Assembly: GCF_003660105.1 (NCBI RefSeq)
Contig: NZ_CP032823.1
Span: forward strand, 868,001 to 932,000
Direction of reading: 5' to 3'
DNA from: Aliarcobacter cryaerophilus ATCC 43158
GTDB lineage: Bacteria > Campylobacterota > Campylobacteria > Campylobacterales > Arcobacteraceae
Length of the DNA stretch: 64,000 nucleotides
The number at the start of each line of letters is the position of its first letter. Within the stretch, counting starts at the first letter, position 1. Below are positions 8,306-17,375 of the stretch, piece by piece. The position numbers were made by a program, and so were the translations under genes. The notes under the pieces are model-generated. The model searched no databases. It saw nothing but the letters and a program-made list of their open reading frames with translations, and was not told the origin of the DNA.

Positions 8306-9259
8306 ATGATTTTAGGAGTTTCATCTTGTTTATTGGGGAATATGTGTAGATATGATGGTCATGGTGCAAAAGATGAGTTTGTATTTAACAGTTTAAAAGA
8401 TTATTTTACTCTTTTACCATATTGTCCTGAAAATTCTATTTGGAACTCTCCTAGAGAAGCAATTAGACAAGTTTCAATAGATGGTGAGCTTAAAATATTT
8501 ACATCTACAAAAGAGCCAAAAGATGTAACAGATTTATTAGAAGTTGCTTGTGAAAAGATGGCTTTAAAAGCTTGTAGTGATGATTTATGTGGTTTTGTTT
8601 TAAAATCAGCATCACCTTCTTGTGGAATGGAGAGAGTTAAAGTTTATCAACCCTTAAATGCCCCATCAATTAAAAATGGAGTTGGTGTTTTTGCAAGAAA
8701 ATTAAAAGAAAAAATGCCAAATCTTCCAATTGAAGAAGAAGGTAGATTAAATGATGCTTGGCTTAGAGAAAACTTTTTGATGCAAGTTTACTCTTATGCA
8801 AATTTAAAAGAGTTATTTAAAAAAGATAAAAAAATCTCAAACTTAATAGAGTTTCATACTTCATATAAATATTTAATATACTCAAAATCACAAAATTCAT
8901 ACAAAATATTAGGAAAAATAGTAGCAAATAACCAGAAAAAAGATATTGAAGAGCTATATAAAGAGTATGAGTATGAGTTTTTAAAAGCAATAGCTACAAA
9001 ATCAACTTTAAATAAAACTTATAATATTTTACTTCATATTTTTGGTTATTTTAAAAAACATATAACAAAAGAGGAAAAAGTTGATATTTTAGAAAGTATG
9101 TATGATTTTAAAAATCGAGTAATTCCACTCATTAGTGTAATTAAGATATTTAATATTTATATAAATAGATTTGATATAACTTATTTAAAAAATCAACAAT
9201 TTTTAAATCCATACCCATCAAAACTAGCACTTAGAAGCGATTTGAAGAGCTTTAAATGA
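8306..9259 (+). CDS. DUF523-DUF1722 two-domain protein
   Basis: Residues 1 to about 150 form a DUF523 domain (GVSSCLLGNMCRYDGHG, YCPE, LKSASPSCGMERVKVY), with Cys pairs that may bind metal. Residues about 190-310 form a DUF1722 (YbgA-like) domain (FHTSYKYLIYSKSQ, LLHIFGYFKKHI, FKNRVIPLISVIKI). The function is not known. In many bacteria DUF1722 proteins neighbour photolyase genes; here the photolyase genes lie 9-13 kb downstream, while the FAD oxidoreductase gene follows with a 4-base overlap (ATGA). The promoter at 8256 is nearly the same as that of hemH, which suggests joint control with the hemH-phrB operon. Confidence 0.9.
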   Translation: MILGVSSCLLGNMCRYDGHGAKDEFVFNSLKDYFTLLPYCPENSIWNSPREAIRQVSIDGELKIFTSTKEPKDVTDLLEVACEKMALKACSDDLCGFVLKSASPSCGMERVKVYQPLNAPSIKNGVGVFARKLKEKMPNLPIEEEGRLNDAWLRENFLMQVYSYANLKELFKKDKKISNLIEFHTSYKYLIYSKSQNSYKILGKIVANNQKKDIEELYKEYEYEFLKAIATKSTLNKTYNILLHIFGYFKKHITKEEKVDILESMYDFKNRVIPLISVIKIFNIYINRFDITYLKNQQFLNPYPSKLALRSDLKSFK

Positions 9260-10668
9260 AAAAAATCGATTTAGCTGTTATTGGAAGTGGAATAGGTGGA
9301 AGTTTAATATCTATTTTAAATAAAGATAAACAGTTAGTCTTATTTGAAAAAGATAAAAATTTAGGTGGGACAGCATCTACATTTAAAAGATTTGGAAACT
9401 ATTTTAACAGTGGAGCTACAACTTTTGTAGGCTATGAAGATAATCATATAATAAAAGATATATTTGATATTGTAAATTTTACCCCTGATTTAATACAAAG
9501 TTCATATGCATACAGAACTATTATAAATGGAAAAGTAATTGATAGAAAAAGAGATTTTGAAGAGTTTATGGATAGTTTAAATAGTGTTTTTTATCATAAA
9601 AATAATAGATATTTTTGGCAAACTTTAAAAGATATTGATGAGAGATTTTGGAGATTAAAAGATATATATTTTGCAAAATATAGTTTAAATTCATATTTAA
9701 AAACTTTAAAAACTATTGAAATATTGTTTAAAGAGTATAAATTTTTAATGTTTAAAAGTGCAAAAAGTTTTATAAAAGAGGTTTTAGGCGATATTTCAAA
9801 AGAGTATCAAGATTTTATAGATGCTCAACTTCAAATTACACTTCAATCAAATTCAAAAGATATTCCGCTTCTATCTTTTGCTATTGCTTTATCATACCCT
9901 TTTCATAAGATTTTTTATGCAAATGGTGGAATGGGGAAACTATTTGATGATATGTTAAAAGATATAGATGTAAAAAAAAATGAAGAGATAAAATATATAA
10001 AAAAAGAGAAAGATTTTTATAGGCTAATATCATCAAAAGATGAGTATTTAGCTTCAAAAGTTGTTTTAAATGTTCCTGTTTTTGAGTGTAGTGATATTTT
10101 TTTAGATGAAGAGATTAAGAGATATTATAAGAAATTTGAGTTTTATGATCAAAGTGCTTTTGTGATTTATCTAAAAATCGATTCACAAAAAGAGTTTTTA
10201 AATCACTATCAAATTATTTTAAAAGATAATATTCCAAATTCTTTATCGAATAGTTTTTTTGTATCTTTTAGCCATAAAGATGATGAAAAATTATCAAAAA
10301 ATGGTTATTCTGTTACAATTTCATCTCATACAAAGGCTCTTTTTTGGAATAATCTTTCAAAAGAGGATTATGAAAAACAAAAAGATACTACAACAAAATT
10401 TATAATTGATGAGTTATTAAAAAATATCTCAGATATTAAAAAAGAGGATATTAAACTAGAGTTTAGTGCAACTAGTAAAACTTTTAAAAGATATATAAAT
10501 AGATTTAATTGTGGAGCAACACCTTTAAATCTTAAAAATATTTTTAAAATTCCAAGTTCAACTACACCTTTTAAGAATTTATATAATATTGGGGATTCTG
10601 TTTTTGCAGGACAAGGATGGCCAGGAGTTGCCATAGGAGTTAAAGTTTTAAACCAAAACTTAATTTAG
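9256..10668 (+). CDS. FAD-dependent oxidoreductase (phytoene desaturase-like)
   Basis: An N-terminal dinucleotide fold (VIGSGIGGSLIS, then LFEKDKNLGGTAST) and a C-terminal FAD-contacting motif (YNIGDSVFAGQGWPGVAIG) place this 470-residue protein in the CrtI/amine-oxidase superfamily. The substrate cannot be read from sequence; related proteins act on carotenoids, retinoids or other lipophilic compounds. No phytoene synthase gene is in view, so carotenoid synthesis is not implied. Its start overlaps the DUF523-DUF1722 gene by 4 bases, indicating one operon and translational coupling. Confidence 0.85.
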   Translation: MKKIDLAVIGSGIGGSLISILNKDKQLVLFEKDKNLGGTASTFKRFGNYFNSGATTFVGYEDNHIIKDIFDIVNFTPDLIQSSYAYRTIINGKVIDRKRDFEEFMDSLNSVFYHKNNRYFWQTLKDIDERFWRLKDIYFAKYSLNSYLKTLKTIEILFKEYKFLMFKSAKSFIKEVLGDISKEYQDFIDAQLQITLQSNSKDIPLLSFAIALSYPFHKIFYANGGMGKLFDDMLKDIDVKKNEEIKYIKKEKDFYRLISSKDEYLASKVVLNVPVFECSDIFLDEEIKRYYKKFEFYDQSAFVIYLKIDSQKEFLNHYQIILKDNIPNSLSNSFFVSFSHKDDEKLSKNGYSVTISSHTKALFWNNLSKEDYEKQKDTTTKFIIDELLKNISDIKKEDIKLEFSATSKTFKRYINRFNCGATPLNLKNIFKIPSSTTPFKNLYNIGDSVFAGQGWPGVAIGVKVLNQNLI

Positions 10669-10698
10669 ATAAGATATCACAAATAAAAAAGGTTTAAA

Positions 10699-11694
10699 AT
10701 GATAAAAGATGAACTTAAAATATCATCAAAAGATTGGTTAAATATTTTAATAATTGGAATACTATTTGGTTTTTTCCAATCTTTAATTTTCTATTTTTTA
10801 AATAAAGACTTACAAACAATTTCTACAATTGTTTTTAGTATTAGTACAGCTTTTTTTATAGCTATTTTTGCAATGGTTTTAATAAGCTCTTCAAATAGAT
10901 TTATACTTCCTAAAATAGATAAAAAATATTGGTCTATTTTTAGTCTATTTTTCTCATTTTTGTCTGGTTTTTTTGGATTTTTATCAGCTTTTTTTATATA
11001 TTTAAATACAAATTTTGAAGTTATAGCTTTGATAAGTTCTTTTTGGATTAGTATTGCTGTTGTCGTTGGGTTTTTAACACTTCTAATAGCTTTGATTTTA
11101 CATCAATTTGTATTTTTAAAAAATAAAAATAGTCAAATTGCAAAAGAGATAATAGAGTCAAAACTAAAATCTCTTGAAAATGAGCTAAATCCTCACTTTT
11201 TATTTAATGCCTTAAACTCAGTATCTCAACTAATTTATATTGATAAGAAAAAAGCAGAAGATGCGGTTTTGCAACTATCAAAATTTTTAAGAAATGCAAT
11301 AAATAAAGAGAGTTTAGTTACACTTGAAAATGAGATTTTAATGGTTAAAACTTATGTTGGAATTGAAAATATTAGATTTGATAATAAAGTAATTTTACAT
11401 ATTGATGATTACAAAGATTTAAAACTGGTAAAAATACCAAAATTTTCAATTCAACTTTTAGTTGAAAATGGTATAAAACATGGTTATTTAGGAAAAGAGT
11501 TAAATATTTATATAAAATTTGATAAAAACTATATAAAAGTTTCAAATGATGGTAAAAAAAGTTCAAATATCAAGTTTAAAACTGGTTTATCAAATTTAGA
11601 AAATAGATTAAAAATATTAAATATAGGAGAGCTTGAGTATGTTGAAGATGAGCGGAATATGGCTTTTTCTATTATTTTAAAGGATAAAAATTGA
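10699..11694 (+). CDS. LytS/YehU-type sensor histidine kinase
   Basis: The first 140 residues hold about four membrane helices with almost no periplasmic loops. They are followed by the His_kinase domain with phospho-acceptor His at 166 (ENELNPHFLFNALNSVSQL) and an ATP-binding region (QLLVENGIKHGYLG, KTGLSNLENRLKIL). The lack of an extracytoplasmic domain suggests sensing within or at the membrane. The next gene begins with TTGA overlapping this stop, so kinase and LytTR regulator are a coupled pair. Whether the pair controls the surrounding light/redox genes is inference from location only. Confidence 0.92.
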   Translation: MIKDELKISSKDWLNILIIGILFGFFQSLIFYFLNKDLQTISTIVFSISTAFFIAIFAMVLISSSNRFILPKIDKKYWSIFSLFFSFLSGFFGFLSAFFIYLNTNFEVIALISSFWISIAVVVGFLTLLIALILHQFVFLKNKNSQIAKEIIESKLKSLENELNPHFLFNALNSVSQLIYIDKKKAEDAVLQLSKFLRNAINKESLVTLENEILMVKTYVGIENIRFDNKVILHIDDYKDLKLVKIPKFSIQLLVENGIKHGYLGKELNIYIKFDKNYIKVSNDGKKSSNIKFKTGLSNLENRLKILNIGELEYVEDERNMAFSIILKDKN

Positions 11695-12401
11695 AAGTAA
11701 TAATAGTAGATGATGAGAGTTTGGCATTAGCCAGATTAAAAAGAGTTTTAAATGATAACAATATTTTTGATATAGTTGAATTTAGTGATCCTCTTGAAGC
11801 AATTAAAGAGATTTCAAAAACAAAATTTGATGCTGCTTTTTTAGATATCTCTATGCCTAATTTTAGTGGTTTACAGCTTGCTGAACTAATACTTAACATT
11901 GAGCCAAAAACTTTTATTGTATTTCAGACAGCTTATGAAGAGTATGCTTTAGATGCTTTTAAAAAAGGTGGAATGGGGTATTTATTAAAACCAATTGAAG
12001 ATATTGAGCTAAAAAAAATATTACAAAAAATATCTTTGTATAAAGAGGAAAAAAGTATTACTTCAAAAAAGATTTTAGGAAAGGTTTCTGATAAAATCTA
12101 TTTAGTTGAGATAGATGAGATTTTTTATATAAAAGCTGATTTAGATGAGATAATTATACGAACAAAAGATAATTTTGTTTATGCAAAAAAGAAAATTGGA
12201 GATTTAGAAGAGATATTAAAAGATAAAAGTTTTTTTAGAGTTCATCGCTCATATATTGTAAATGTTGATATGATAAAATCTATAAAAAGTGTAGAGCAAT
12301 CAAAACTAGAGATATATTTTAGTGGGGTTGATGAGTTTATTGTTAGCTCAAAAGATGGTGCAAAAGAGTTTAGAGAGTATTTGGATAAAAAAAGTATATA
12401 A
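11691..12401 (+). CDS. LytTR-family response regulator
   Basis: A receiver domain (VIIVDDES, phospho-acceptor Asp at 52 in AAFLDISMP, Lys in YLLKPIED) is followed by a LytTR DNA-binding domain from about residue 125 (VEIDEIFYIKAD, FFRVHRSYIVNVDMI). The start codon is TTG, overlapping the kinase stop by 4 bases. LytTR regulators bind paired direct repeats; none could be confidently picked out by eye upstream of neighbouring genes. Confidence 0.93.
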   Translation: MKVIIVDDESLALARLKRVLNDNNIFDIVEFSDPLEAIKEISKTKFDAAFLDISMPNFSGLQLAELILNIEPKTFIVFQTAYEEYALDAFKKGGMGYLLKPIEDIELKKILQKISLYKEEKSITSKKILGKVSDKIYLVEIDEIFYIKADLDEIIIRTKDNFVYAKKKIGDLEEILKDKSFFRVHRSYIVNVDMIKSIKSVEQSKLEIYFSGVDEFIVSSKDGAKEFREYLDKKSI

Positions 12402-12466
12402 ATTGGCACAAAAATAGTACCAAAAATTTTAAATTATATTAAAATTTTAAAAACAGAGGAGTAAAT

Positions 12467-13537
12467 ATGCCTACATCATCTTGTATAAAGTGTCAAACTT
12501 TACCAATATTAAAAGATAGTGAGTCAAATCTAATTTTTGGTTTTGAGGTTATCGAGTTATCTAAAAAATTTAGAGATTTTTTAGATGATAGCAATATTAA
12601 TTATTTAAAAGAAGATAGCTTAACTGTAATTGTTAAAACTTATTCTTTGATTGATTTTTTAAGTAATATTCTTTCAAAAAATATATTTAAAAAACATGAA
12701 AGAGAAGCTATTTATATTCTTAGTTTAAATGAAAATGAAAAACTTGATTACTCACAAATTAAAAATGTAAAGAGTTTAGAAAAATATAAAAATCAAATTT
12801 CAGCTCAAGAGCTTTCATCTTTACTTTCAAAAGGTGGATTAACAGCACATTTTCAACCAATTTTAGATGTAAAAACTAATGAAATTTATGGTTATGAAAC
12901 TCTTGCAAGAGGTGTTAATGAAGATGGAACTTTAGTCTATCCAGATAAGCTTTTTACTTGGGCAAAAGATGGAGATATGCTTTTTTACTTAGATAGAGCT
13001 TGTAGAGAGAGTTCTTTAAAAACTGCTGCTATTAAAAATATTAGAGCAAAAGTTTTTATAAATTTCATTCCAACGGCAATATATGACCCAAATCACTGTT
13101 TACAATCTACTGTAAAATGGGCAAACTCTTTAGAGTTTGATCCAAAAAATATTATATTTGAAGTTGTTGAAAGTGAAAATATAGAAGATATTGAACATCT
13201 AAAAAATATTTTAAATTTTTATAAATCAAAAGGTTTTATGGTAGCTTTGGATGATGTTGGAAGTGGTTATTCATCTTTAAATATGATTGTACAACTTCTA
13301 CCTGATATTGTAAAAGTGGATAGAGAAATAATAAAAGATATTGATAAAAACAAATCAAATCAATCTGTTTTTGCAGCAATTGTAAATATTGCAAAAGAGA
13401 ATAATATTGTTGTTTTAGCAGAAGGAATTGAGACAAAAGAGGAGTATTTATACTTAAAAGATAACGGTGCTTCATTGGCTCAAGGTTACTACTTTGCAAA
13501 GCCATCTTCGGAGCCAATTAGAAAACTTAAATTTTAA
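12467..13537 (+). CDS. EAL-domain protein, probable c-di-GMP phosphodiesterase
   Basis: Residues about 120-350 form an EAL domain with the expected catalytic set: Gln in HFQPILD, Glu in YETLARG (in place of the literal EAL), Asn in INFIPTAI, Glu in FEVVESEN, the Asp pair in LDDVGSGYSS, Lys in VKVDREI, Glu in LAEGIETKEE and the final AQGYYFAKP. It should therefore hydrolyse c-di-GMP. The first 115 residues are not a domain I recognise; they start with a CxxC pair (SSCIKCQTLP) that could bind metal or sense redox. GAGGAG precedes the ATG. There is no GGDEF domain. Confidence 0.88.
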   Translation: MPTSSCIKCQTLPILKDSESNLIFGFEVIELSKKFRDFLDDSNINYLKEDSLTVIVKTYSLIDFLSNILSKNIFKKHEREAIYILSLNENEKLDYSQIKNVKSLEKYKNQISAQELSSLLSKGGLTAHFQPILDVKTNEIYGYETLARGVNEDGTLVYPDKLFTWAKDGDMLFYLDRACRESSLKTAAIKNIRAKVFINFIPTAIYDPNHCLQSTVKWANSLEFDPKNIIFEVVESENIEDIEHLKNILNFYKSKGFMVALDDVGSGYSSLNMIVQLLPDIVKVDREIIKDIDKNKSNQSVFAAIVNIAKENNIVVLAEGIETKEEYLYLKDNGASLAQGYYFAKPSSEPIRKLKF

Positions 13538-13547
13538 GGAGTTAATT

Positions 13548-13811
13548 ATGTTAAAAGAGATTTTATTTACAGGACTTGGTGGAGCCTTGCTTTTAAAAGA
13601 GCGAGTTGAAGAGGAGTTAAAAACTCTTGAGGAAAAAGGAAAAATTAAAACTAGCGATGCAAAGAGTTTTTTGGAATCTTTAGAGCAAAAAGGAAAAGAT
13701 GAAGATGAGCGAATTAAAGCTAAGATAAAAGATATGTTTAAAGAGGTTTTAGATGAGCTAGGAGTTGCTACAAAAGCTGATTTAGAGAAGTTAAAAGAGG
13801 ATTTAAAATAA
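13548..13811 (+). CDS. Phasin-like small coiled-coil protein
   Basis: The 87-residue, highly charged protein begins LKEILFTGLGGALLLKERVEEEL and continues with heptad-like helices (EKGKIKTSDAKSFLESLEQKGKDEDER, ELGVATKADLEKLKEDL). This matches the pattern of the small 'phasin/PHA synthesis regulator'-like family often found beside UbiB kinases. The frame is open upstream to 13467, inside the EAL gene, but AAGGAG before the ATG at 13548 fixes the start. No PHA synthase is in view, so a storage-granule role is unproven. It stops where the UbiB-like frame appears to begin. Confidence 0.75.
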   Translation: MLKEILFTGLGGALLLKERVEEELKTLEEKGKIKTSDAKSFLESLEQKGKDEDERIKAKIKDMFKEVLDELGVATKADLEKLKEDLK

Positions 13812-15367
13812 AAACTTTTTTTATCTATTTAAAACTTTTTTCACCTTTTAGAGTCTATTTAATATTTATATTTTTACTATCTCTTTTTTTACTTATTAAA
13901 AAAAGAGATAGCTTTTTATTTATTAAACCATTAAAGTCAAAAAAATTAAAAGATACAATTTTTTATTTGGGAGCTAGTTTTATAAAACTTGCACAAGTTT
14001 TAGCAACTAGATCTGACTTTTTTTCAAAAGAGTATTTAGATGAGTTAAAAGAGCTACACGATAAACTTCCAAAAATGTCTAAAGCTGATTTTGAAGATGT
14101 TTTTAAAGAGTCTTTTAAAGAAGAGTGTTTTAAAAAGTTTGAAAATGAACCAATTGCAAGTGCTTCAATTGGTCAAGTTCATATTGCCCATTTGCAAGAT
14201 GATACAAAAGTTGCTGTAAAATTAAGAAGAAAAAATATTGAAAAACAAGTAAGAGTTGATATAAAAATATTAAACTTCTTTAACAAACTTTTTAGACCAC
14301 TTTTTTCATATTACACAAAAAACTCAATAGATGCCGTGATAAATGAGTTTTCAAGTATGATAAAAGATGAGACAAATCTATCAATAGAGCTTGAAAATTT
14401 AAAAAAGTTTTCTAGTATTTATGAAAATAGTGAAGTTTTGTTTCCACAACCTTATGAAGAGTTTTGCTCAAATAGTGCCATAGTTATGAGTTTTATGGAT
14501 GGATTTAGATTTGATGATAAAAAATCTTTAGAAAAATATGATATTGATTTTAAACAAATTATCTCAAAACTTGTAAACTTCTATACAGAGCAGATGCTAA
14601 TAAATGGATATTTTCATGCCGATCCACACCCTGGAAACTTGCTTGTAAATACAAATGGAGATTTGATTTTACTTGATTTTGGAATGGTAAAAAATATACC
14701 AAACGACTCAAGAGTTGCTATAATTGAGCTAATTGATGGTGCAAATAGAGGTGATTTTGAAACTTTTGTAAGAGCAAACAAAAAACTTGGAACTATTAGT
14801 TATGAGGCACCAGAATCTTTGATGGTAGAGTTTAGTCAAAAGATGTTTGATATTTTCTCAAATGATAATTTATCTAGTGAATCTATGCAAAAATTAGCAT
14901 TTGAAGTTTTAGAAAGTACAAGAGATTTGCCATTTAAACTTCCAAGTGATGCTGTTTATATTTTAAGAGTTAGTGCAATAATAGAGGGTTTAGGAACAAC
15001 TTATATAGAAAATTTTAATGGTGTAAAAGATATTTTGCCAATTTTAAAAGATAATCTTCCAAAAGCTTTGGGTATAAAAACTACAATTTCTCAAATTGTT
15101 TTAGATGAGTTAGAGTCATTTCCAAAATTTATAAAAAATTTAAAACAGATGGTTGAAAAAAGTTCAAAAGGTGAGCTTGAAGTACAAGTAAACAAAGAGC
15201 AACTAGAGTTTATAAAAAAAGATTTAAAAGAGTATTTTGGCTCACACTTAAAATCTCTATCATTTATTCTATTTGGAATATTTTTGATTTTTTATGATGA
15301 AAATCTAAAAAATATCGCTTTGATTTTAGTATCTTTTGGGTTTTTAAGAGTTTGGTTTATTAAATAG
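13808..15367 (+). CDS. UbiB/ABC1-family atypical kinase (start codon uncertain)
   Basis: The kinase part is clear: FIKLAQVLATRSD, ASASIGQVHIAHL (Ala-rich loop replacing the usual P-loop), VAVKLRRK, FHADPHPGNLL and LLDFGMVKNI are UbiB-family hallmarks. Two hydrophobic helices end the protein. UbiB-like ATPases support quinone or lipid handling at the membrane. The first ATG/GTG/TTG in frame is a TTG at 13967, which would cut into the conserved LGASFIKL block. Yet the frame is open from 13781 and encodes a family-like N-terminus with a membrane helix (VYLIFIFLLSLFLLI). The only well-placed candidate is ATA at 13808, 7 bases after AAGAGG and overlapping the upstream TAA. A sequencing or natural frameshift is the alternative. 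Confidence 0.75.
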   Translation: MKTFFIYLKLFSPFRVYLIFIFLLSLFLLIKKRDSFLFIKPLKSKKLKDTIFYLGASFIKLAQVLATRSDFFSKEYLDELKELHDKLPKMSKADFEDVFKESFKEECFKKFENEPIASASIGQVHIAHLQDDTKVAVKLRRKNIEKQVRVDIKILNFFNKLFRPLFSYYTKNSIDAVINEFSSMIKDETNLSIELENLKKFSSIYENSEVLFPQPYEEFCSNSAIVMSFMDGFRFDDKKSLEKYDIDFKQIISKLVNFYTEQMLINGYFHADPHPGNLLVNTNGDLILLDFGMVKNIPNDSRVAIIELIDGANRGDFETFVRANKKLGTISYEAPESLMVEFSQKMFDIFSNDNLSSESMQKLAFEVLESTRDLPFKLPSDAVYILRVSAIIEGLGTTYIENFNGVKDILPILKDNLPKALGIKTTISQIVLDELESFPKFIKNLKQMVEKSSKGELEVQVNKEQLEFIKKDLKEYFGSHLKSLSFILFGIFLIFYDENLKNIALILVSFGFLRVWFIK

Positions 15368-15368
15368 A

Positions 15369-16100
15369 TTAATTTTTAAACTCACTCATATAAGTTCTAT
15401 ATAAAAGCGGTACCATTTGTTTTTGAAGTTTTGGATTTATTCTTTCCTTTATAGTAACTTTACTAAAAAAGCTCTTCCAAAGCTTTTGAAATTTTTCTTC
15501 ACTTTTTGAGTAATTTGGTTCATCAAAAAAAGCAACCTCTTGAACTGAAAAATCATTTTGGATTTTTACAAATGCAAGTTTTCTATTTAGGTCGTGGATT
15601 ATGAAATTTTGATTATTAAATCTTTTTAAGAAGTGTTTTCCCAAAAAATATACTAAATTGAATTTTGATTCAATTTTTGCATACAAAGTATTATCTTCTA
15701 ACTCTTCAAACCTTATAAAACCTGTCATTTTATGCACATTTTTAAATAACTCTTTTTCAAGAGAGTTTATATAAAACACACAAGAGTTATTTATATTGTA
15801 TAGTTGTTTTGATTCTTTAAAACCAATGATAATATACTCTAAAAGAGCCATTTCAAACTCCTTTGAATCACACATAAAAATATTTAAAATTTTCTCTAAA
15901 ATCTCTTTTGGAAATTTTGTTTTTATAGCGTTTAAAACTTTTATTGCACTATCTTTTAAAGTAATTATTTCTAAAATCTCTTCAAATAAAATCTCATTTG
16001 GAAGAGTTTTATATATTTTTATAGGTTTTAATTTTTTATAATAAACCTCATAAACCAAAGATAAAAATCCCTCAAAAGTTCCATCATAAACTAAAATCAT
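15369..16100 (-). CDS. TIGR03915-type (DUF4130) DNA metabolism protein
   Basis: The 243-residue product matches the pattern of the family that accompanies the TIGR03916 radical SAM protein: VYDGTFEGFLSLVYEVY at the N-terminus, MTGFIRFEEL, FLGKHFLKRF, IHDLNRKLA and the C-terminal LQKQMVPLLYRTYMSEF. In other genomes this domain is sometimes fused to a uracil-DNA-glycosylase-like domain; here it stands alone. Its biochemical activity is not established. It overlaps the radical SAM gene by 4 bases, so the two are co-translated. Its stop lies one base from the stop of the converging UbiB-like gene. Confidence 0.88.
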   Translation of the reverse strand: MILVYDGTFEGFLSLVYEVYYKKLKPIKIYKTLPNEILFEEILEIITLKDSAIKVLNAIKTKFPKEILEKILNIFMCDSKEFEMALLEYIIIGFKESKQLYNINNSCVFYINSLEKELFKNVHKMTGFIRFEELEDNTLYAKIESKFNLVYFLGKHFLKRFNNQNFIIHDLNRKLAFVKIQNDFSVQEVAFFDEPNYSKSEEKFQKLWKSFFSKVTIKERINPKLQKQMVPLLYRTYMSEFKN

Positions 16101-17332
16101 ATTTCACCTGTAATTGAGCTATAATCAAAAAGTGATGGTTGAACTAATTTTTTTGGTTCTGGTTTTGTAAGTGCAATTTTTAGACTCTCTTTGTAAAATG
16201 GAACTTGCCTTTGGAAATCTTTATTGCAAGTGATAAAATATTTTGCTTTTTTGATTGATATTTTTAGTTTTTTCAGATCATCAAAGCTTAATTTCTTAAA
16301 TCTTCTAGCACTTAAAATCTTCATAACTCCTCTTGCTCCAATTCCTGGGATTCTAAGAAGCTCCTCTTTTGAAGCTGTGTTTATCTCCATTGGAAAATAT
16401 TTTAGGTTATTTAATGCCCAAAATGTTTTTGGGTCTAGCTCCTCATCTAAATTTGGAAACTCATCTGTAACTATCTCATCCCATGAAAAATCATAAAATC
16501 TAAGTAACCAATCTGCTTGATAAAGTCTATGCTCTCTTAAAAGTGGTGGTTTTGTAACAACTGAAGGAAGATTTTTGTCATTGTTTACAGGTATATAAGC
16601 ACTATAATAAACTCTTTTTAATAAAGCTTTATCATAAAGTGCAGAGCTAAGTTTAAGTATATCTCTATCACTTTCAGGTGTTGCTCCAACTATTAGTTGA
16701 GTGCTCATTCCTATTGGTTTTTGCTCCTTTGCCAAACTTAAATCTCGTGCAAATTTTAGTGGTTGTAAAACTTTCTCTTTTGTTTTATTAGGAGCTAAAA
16801 GTTTTAAAGATTTATCACTTGGAAGCTCTATATTTGAACTTACTCTATTTGCTAGTTTTACAATCTGCTCAACCAACTCCATAGAGCAACCTGGAATTAA
16901 TTTTATGTGAATGTAACCATTAAATTTATACTCATATCGCAAAATTTTCAAAGCTTTTAAAATCAAAGTCATAGTATGGTCTTCGTTTTTTACGATTCCA
17001 GAGCTTAAAAATAGACCTTCTATATAGTTTCTTTTGTAAAAATTGATTGTGATGTCTGCTAGTTCTCTTGGAGAAAAAACAGCTCTTGGAATATCATTTG
17101 AAACACGATTTATACAATATGCACAATCATAAATACAAATATTTGTAAGTAATACTTTCAAAAGCGATACACATCTTCCATCAGGTGTAAAAGTATGGCA
17201 AATTCCACTTGTGTGAGTAGCTCCTAACTCTCCTTTTTTGTATGAAGTTTCAACTCCACTTGAACTGCAAGATACATCATATTTTGCACTATTGCTAAGA
17301 ATTTCCATTTTTTCATAAATATCATTTTTCAT
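16097..17332 (-). CDS. TIGR03916-type radical SAM protein (putative DNA modification/repair)
   Basis: CxxxCxxC in TNICIYDCAYCINR (about residue 70) binds the 4Fe-4S cluster that cleaves S-adenosylmethionine. The N-terminal AKYDVSCSSSG and SGICHTFTPDGRCVSLLK are typical of the 'radical SAM linked to UDG' family. A C-terminal helix-hairpin-helix motif (NTASKEELLRIPGIGARG) suggests DNA binding. The reaction is unknown, and a role in repairing or modifying DNA is inferred from domains and partners. It forms a two-gene operon with the TIGR03915 gene. No uracil-DNA glycosylase gene is in the window. Confidence 0.9.
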   Translation of the reverse strand: MKNDIYEKMEILSNSAKYDVSCSSSGVETSYKKGELGATHTSGICHTFTPDGRCVSLLKVLLTNICIYDCAYCINRVSNDIPRAVFSPRELADITINFYKRNYIEGLFLSSGIVKNEDHTMTLILKALKILRYEYKFNGYIHIKLIPGCSMELVEQIVKLANRVSSNIELPSDKSLKLLAPNKTKEKVLQPLKFARDLSLAKEQKPIGMSTQLIVGATPESDRDILKLSSALYDKALLKRVYYSAYIPVNNDKNLPSVVTKPPLLREHRLYQADWLLRFYDFSWDEIVTDEFPNLDEELDPKTFWALNNLKYFPMEINTASKEELLRIPGIGARGVMKILSARRFKKLSFDDLKKLKISIKKAKYFITCNKDFQRQVPFYKESLKIALTKPEPKKLVQPSLFDYSSITGEI

Positions 17333-17375
17333 TTTGTAATTTTACTTTAAATAAATTTTTTCTTCCAAAAATATG

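Noticed and set aside
12405-12425. Sigma-54 promoter (TTGGCAC) before the EAL gene
   Set aside because: The -12 half (TTGC) is absent at the required spacing; a sigma-70-like -10 lies closer to the gene.
13967-13969. TTG as the natural start of the UbiB-like protein
   Set aside because: It falls inside the conserved LGASFIKL block and would remove about 53 family-like N-terminal residues; kept only as a fallback.
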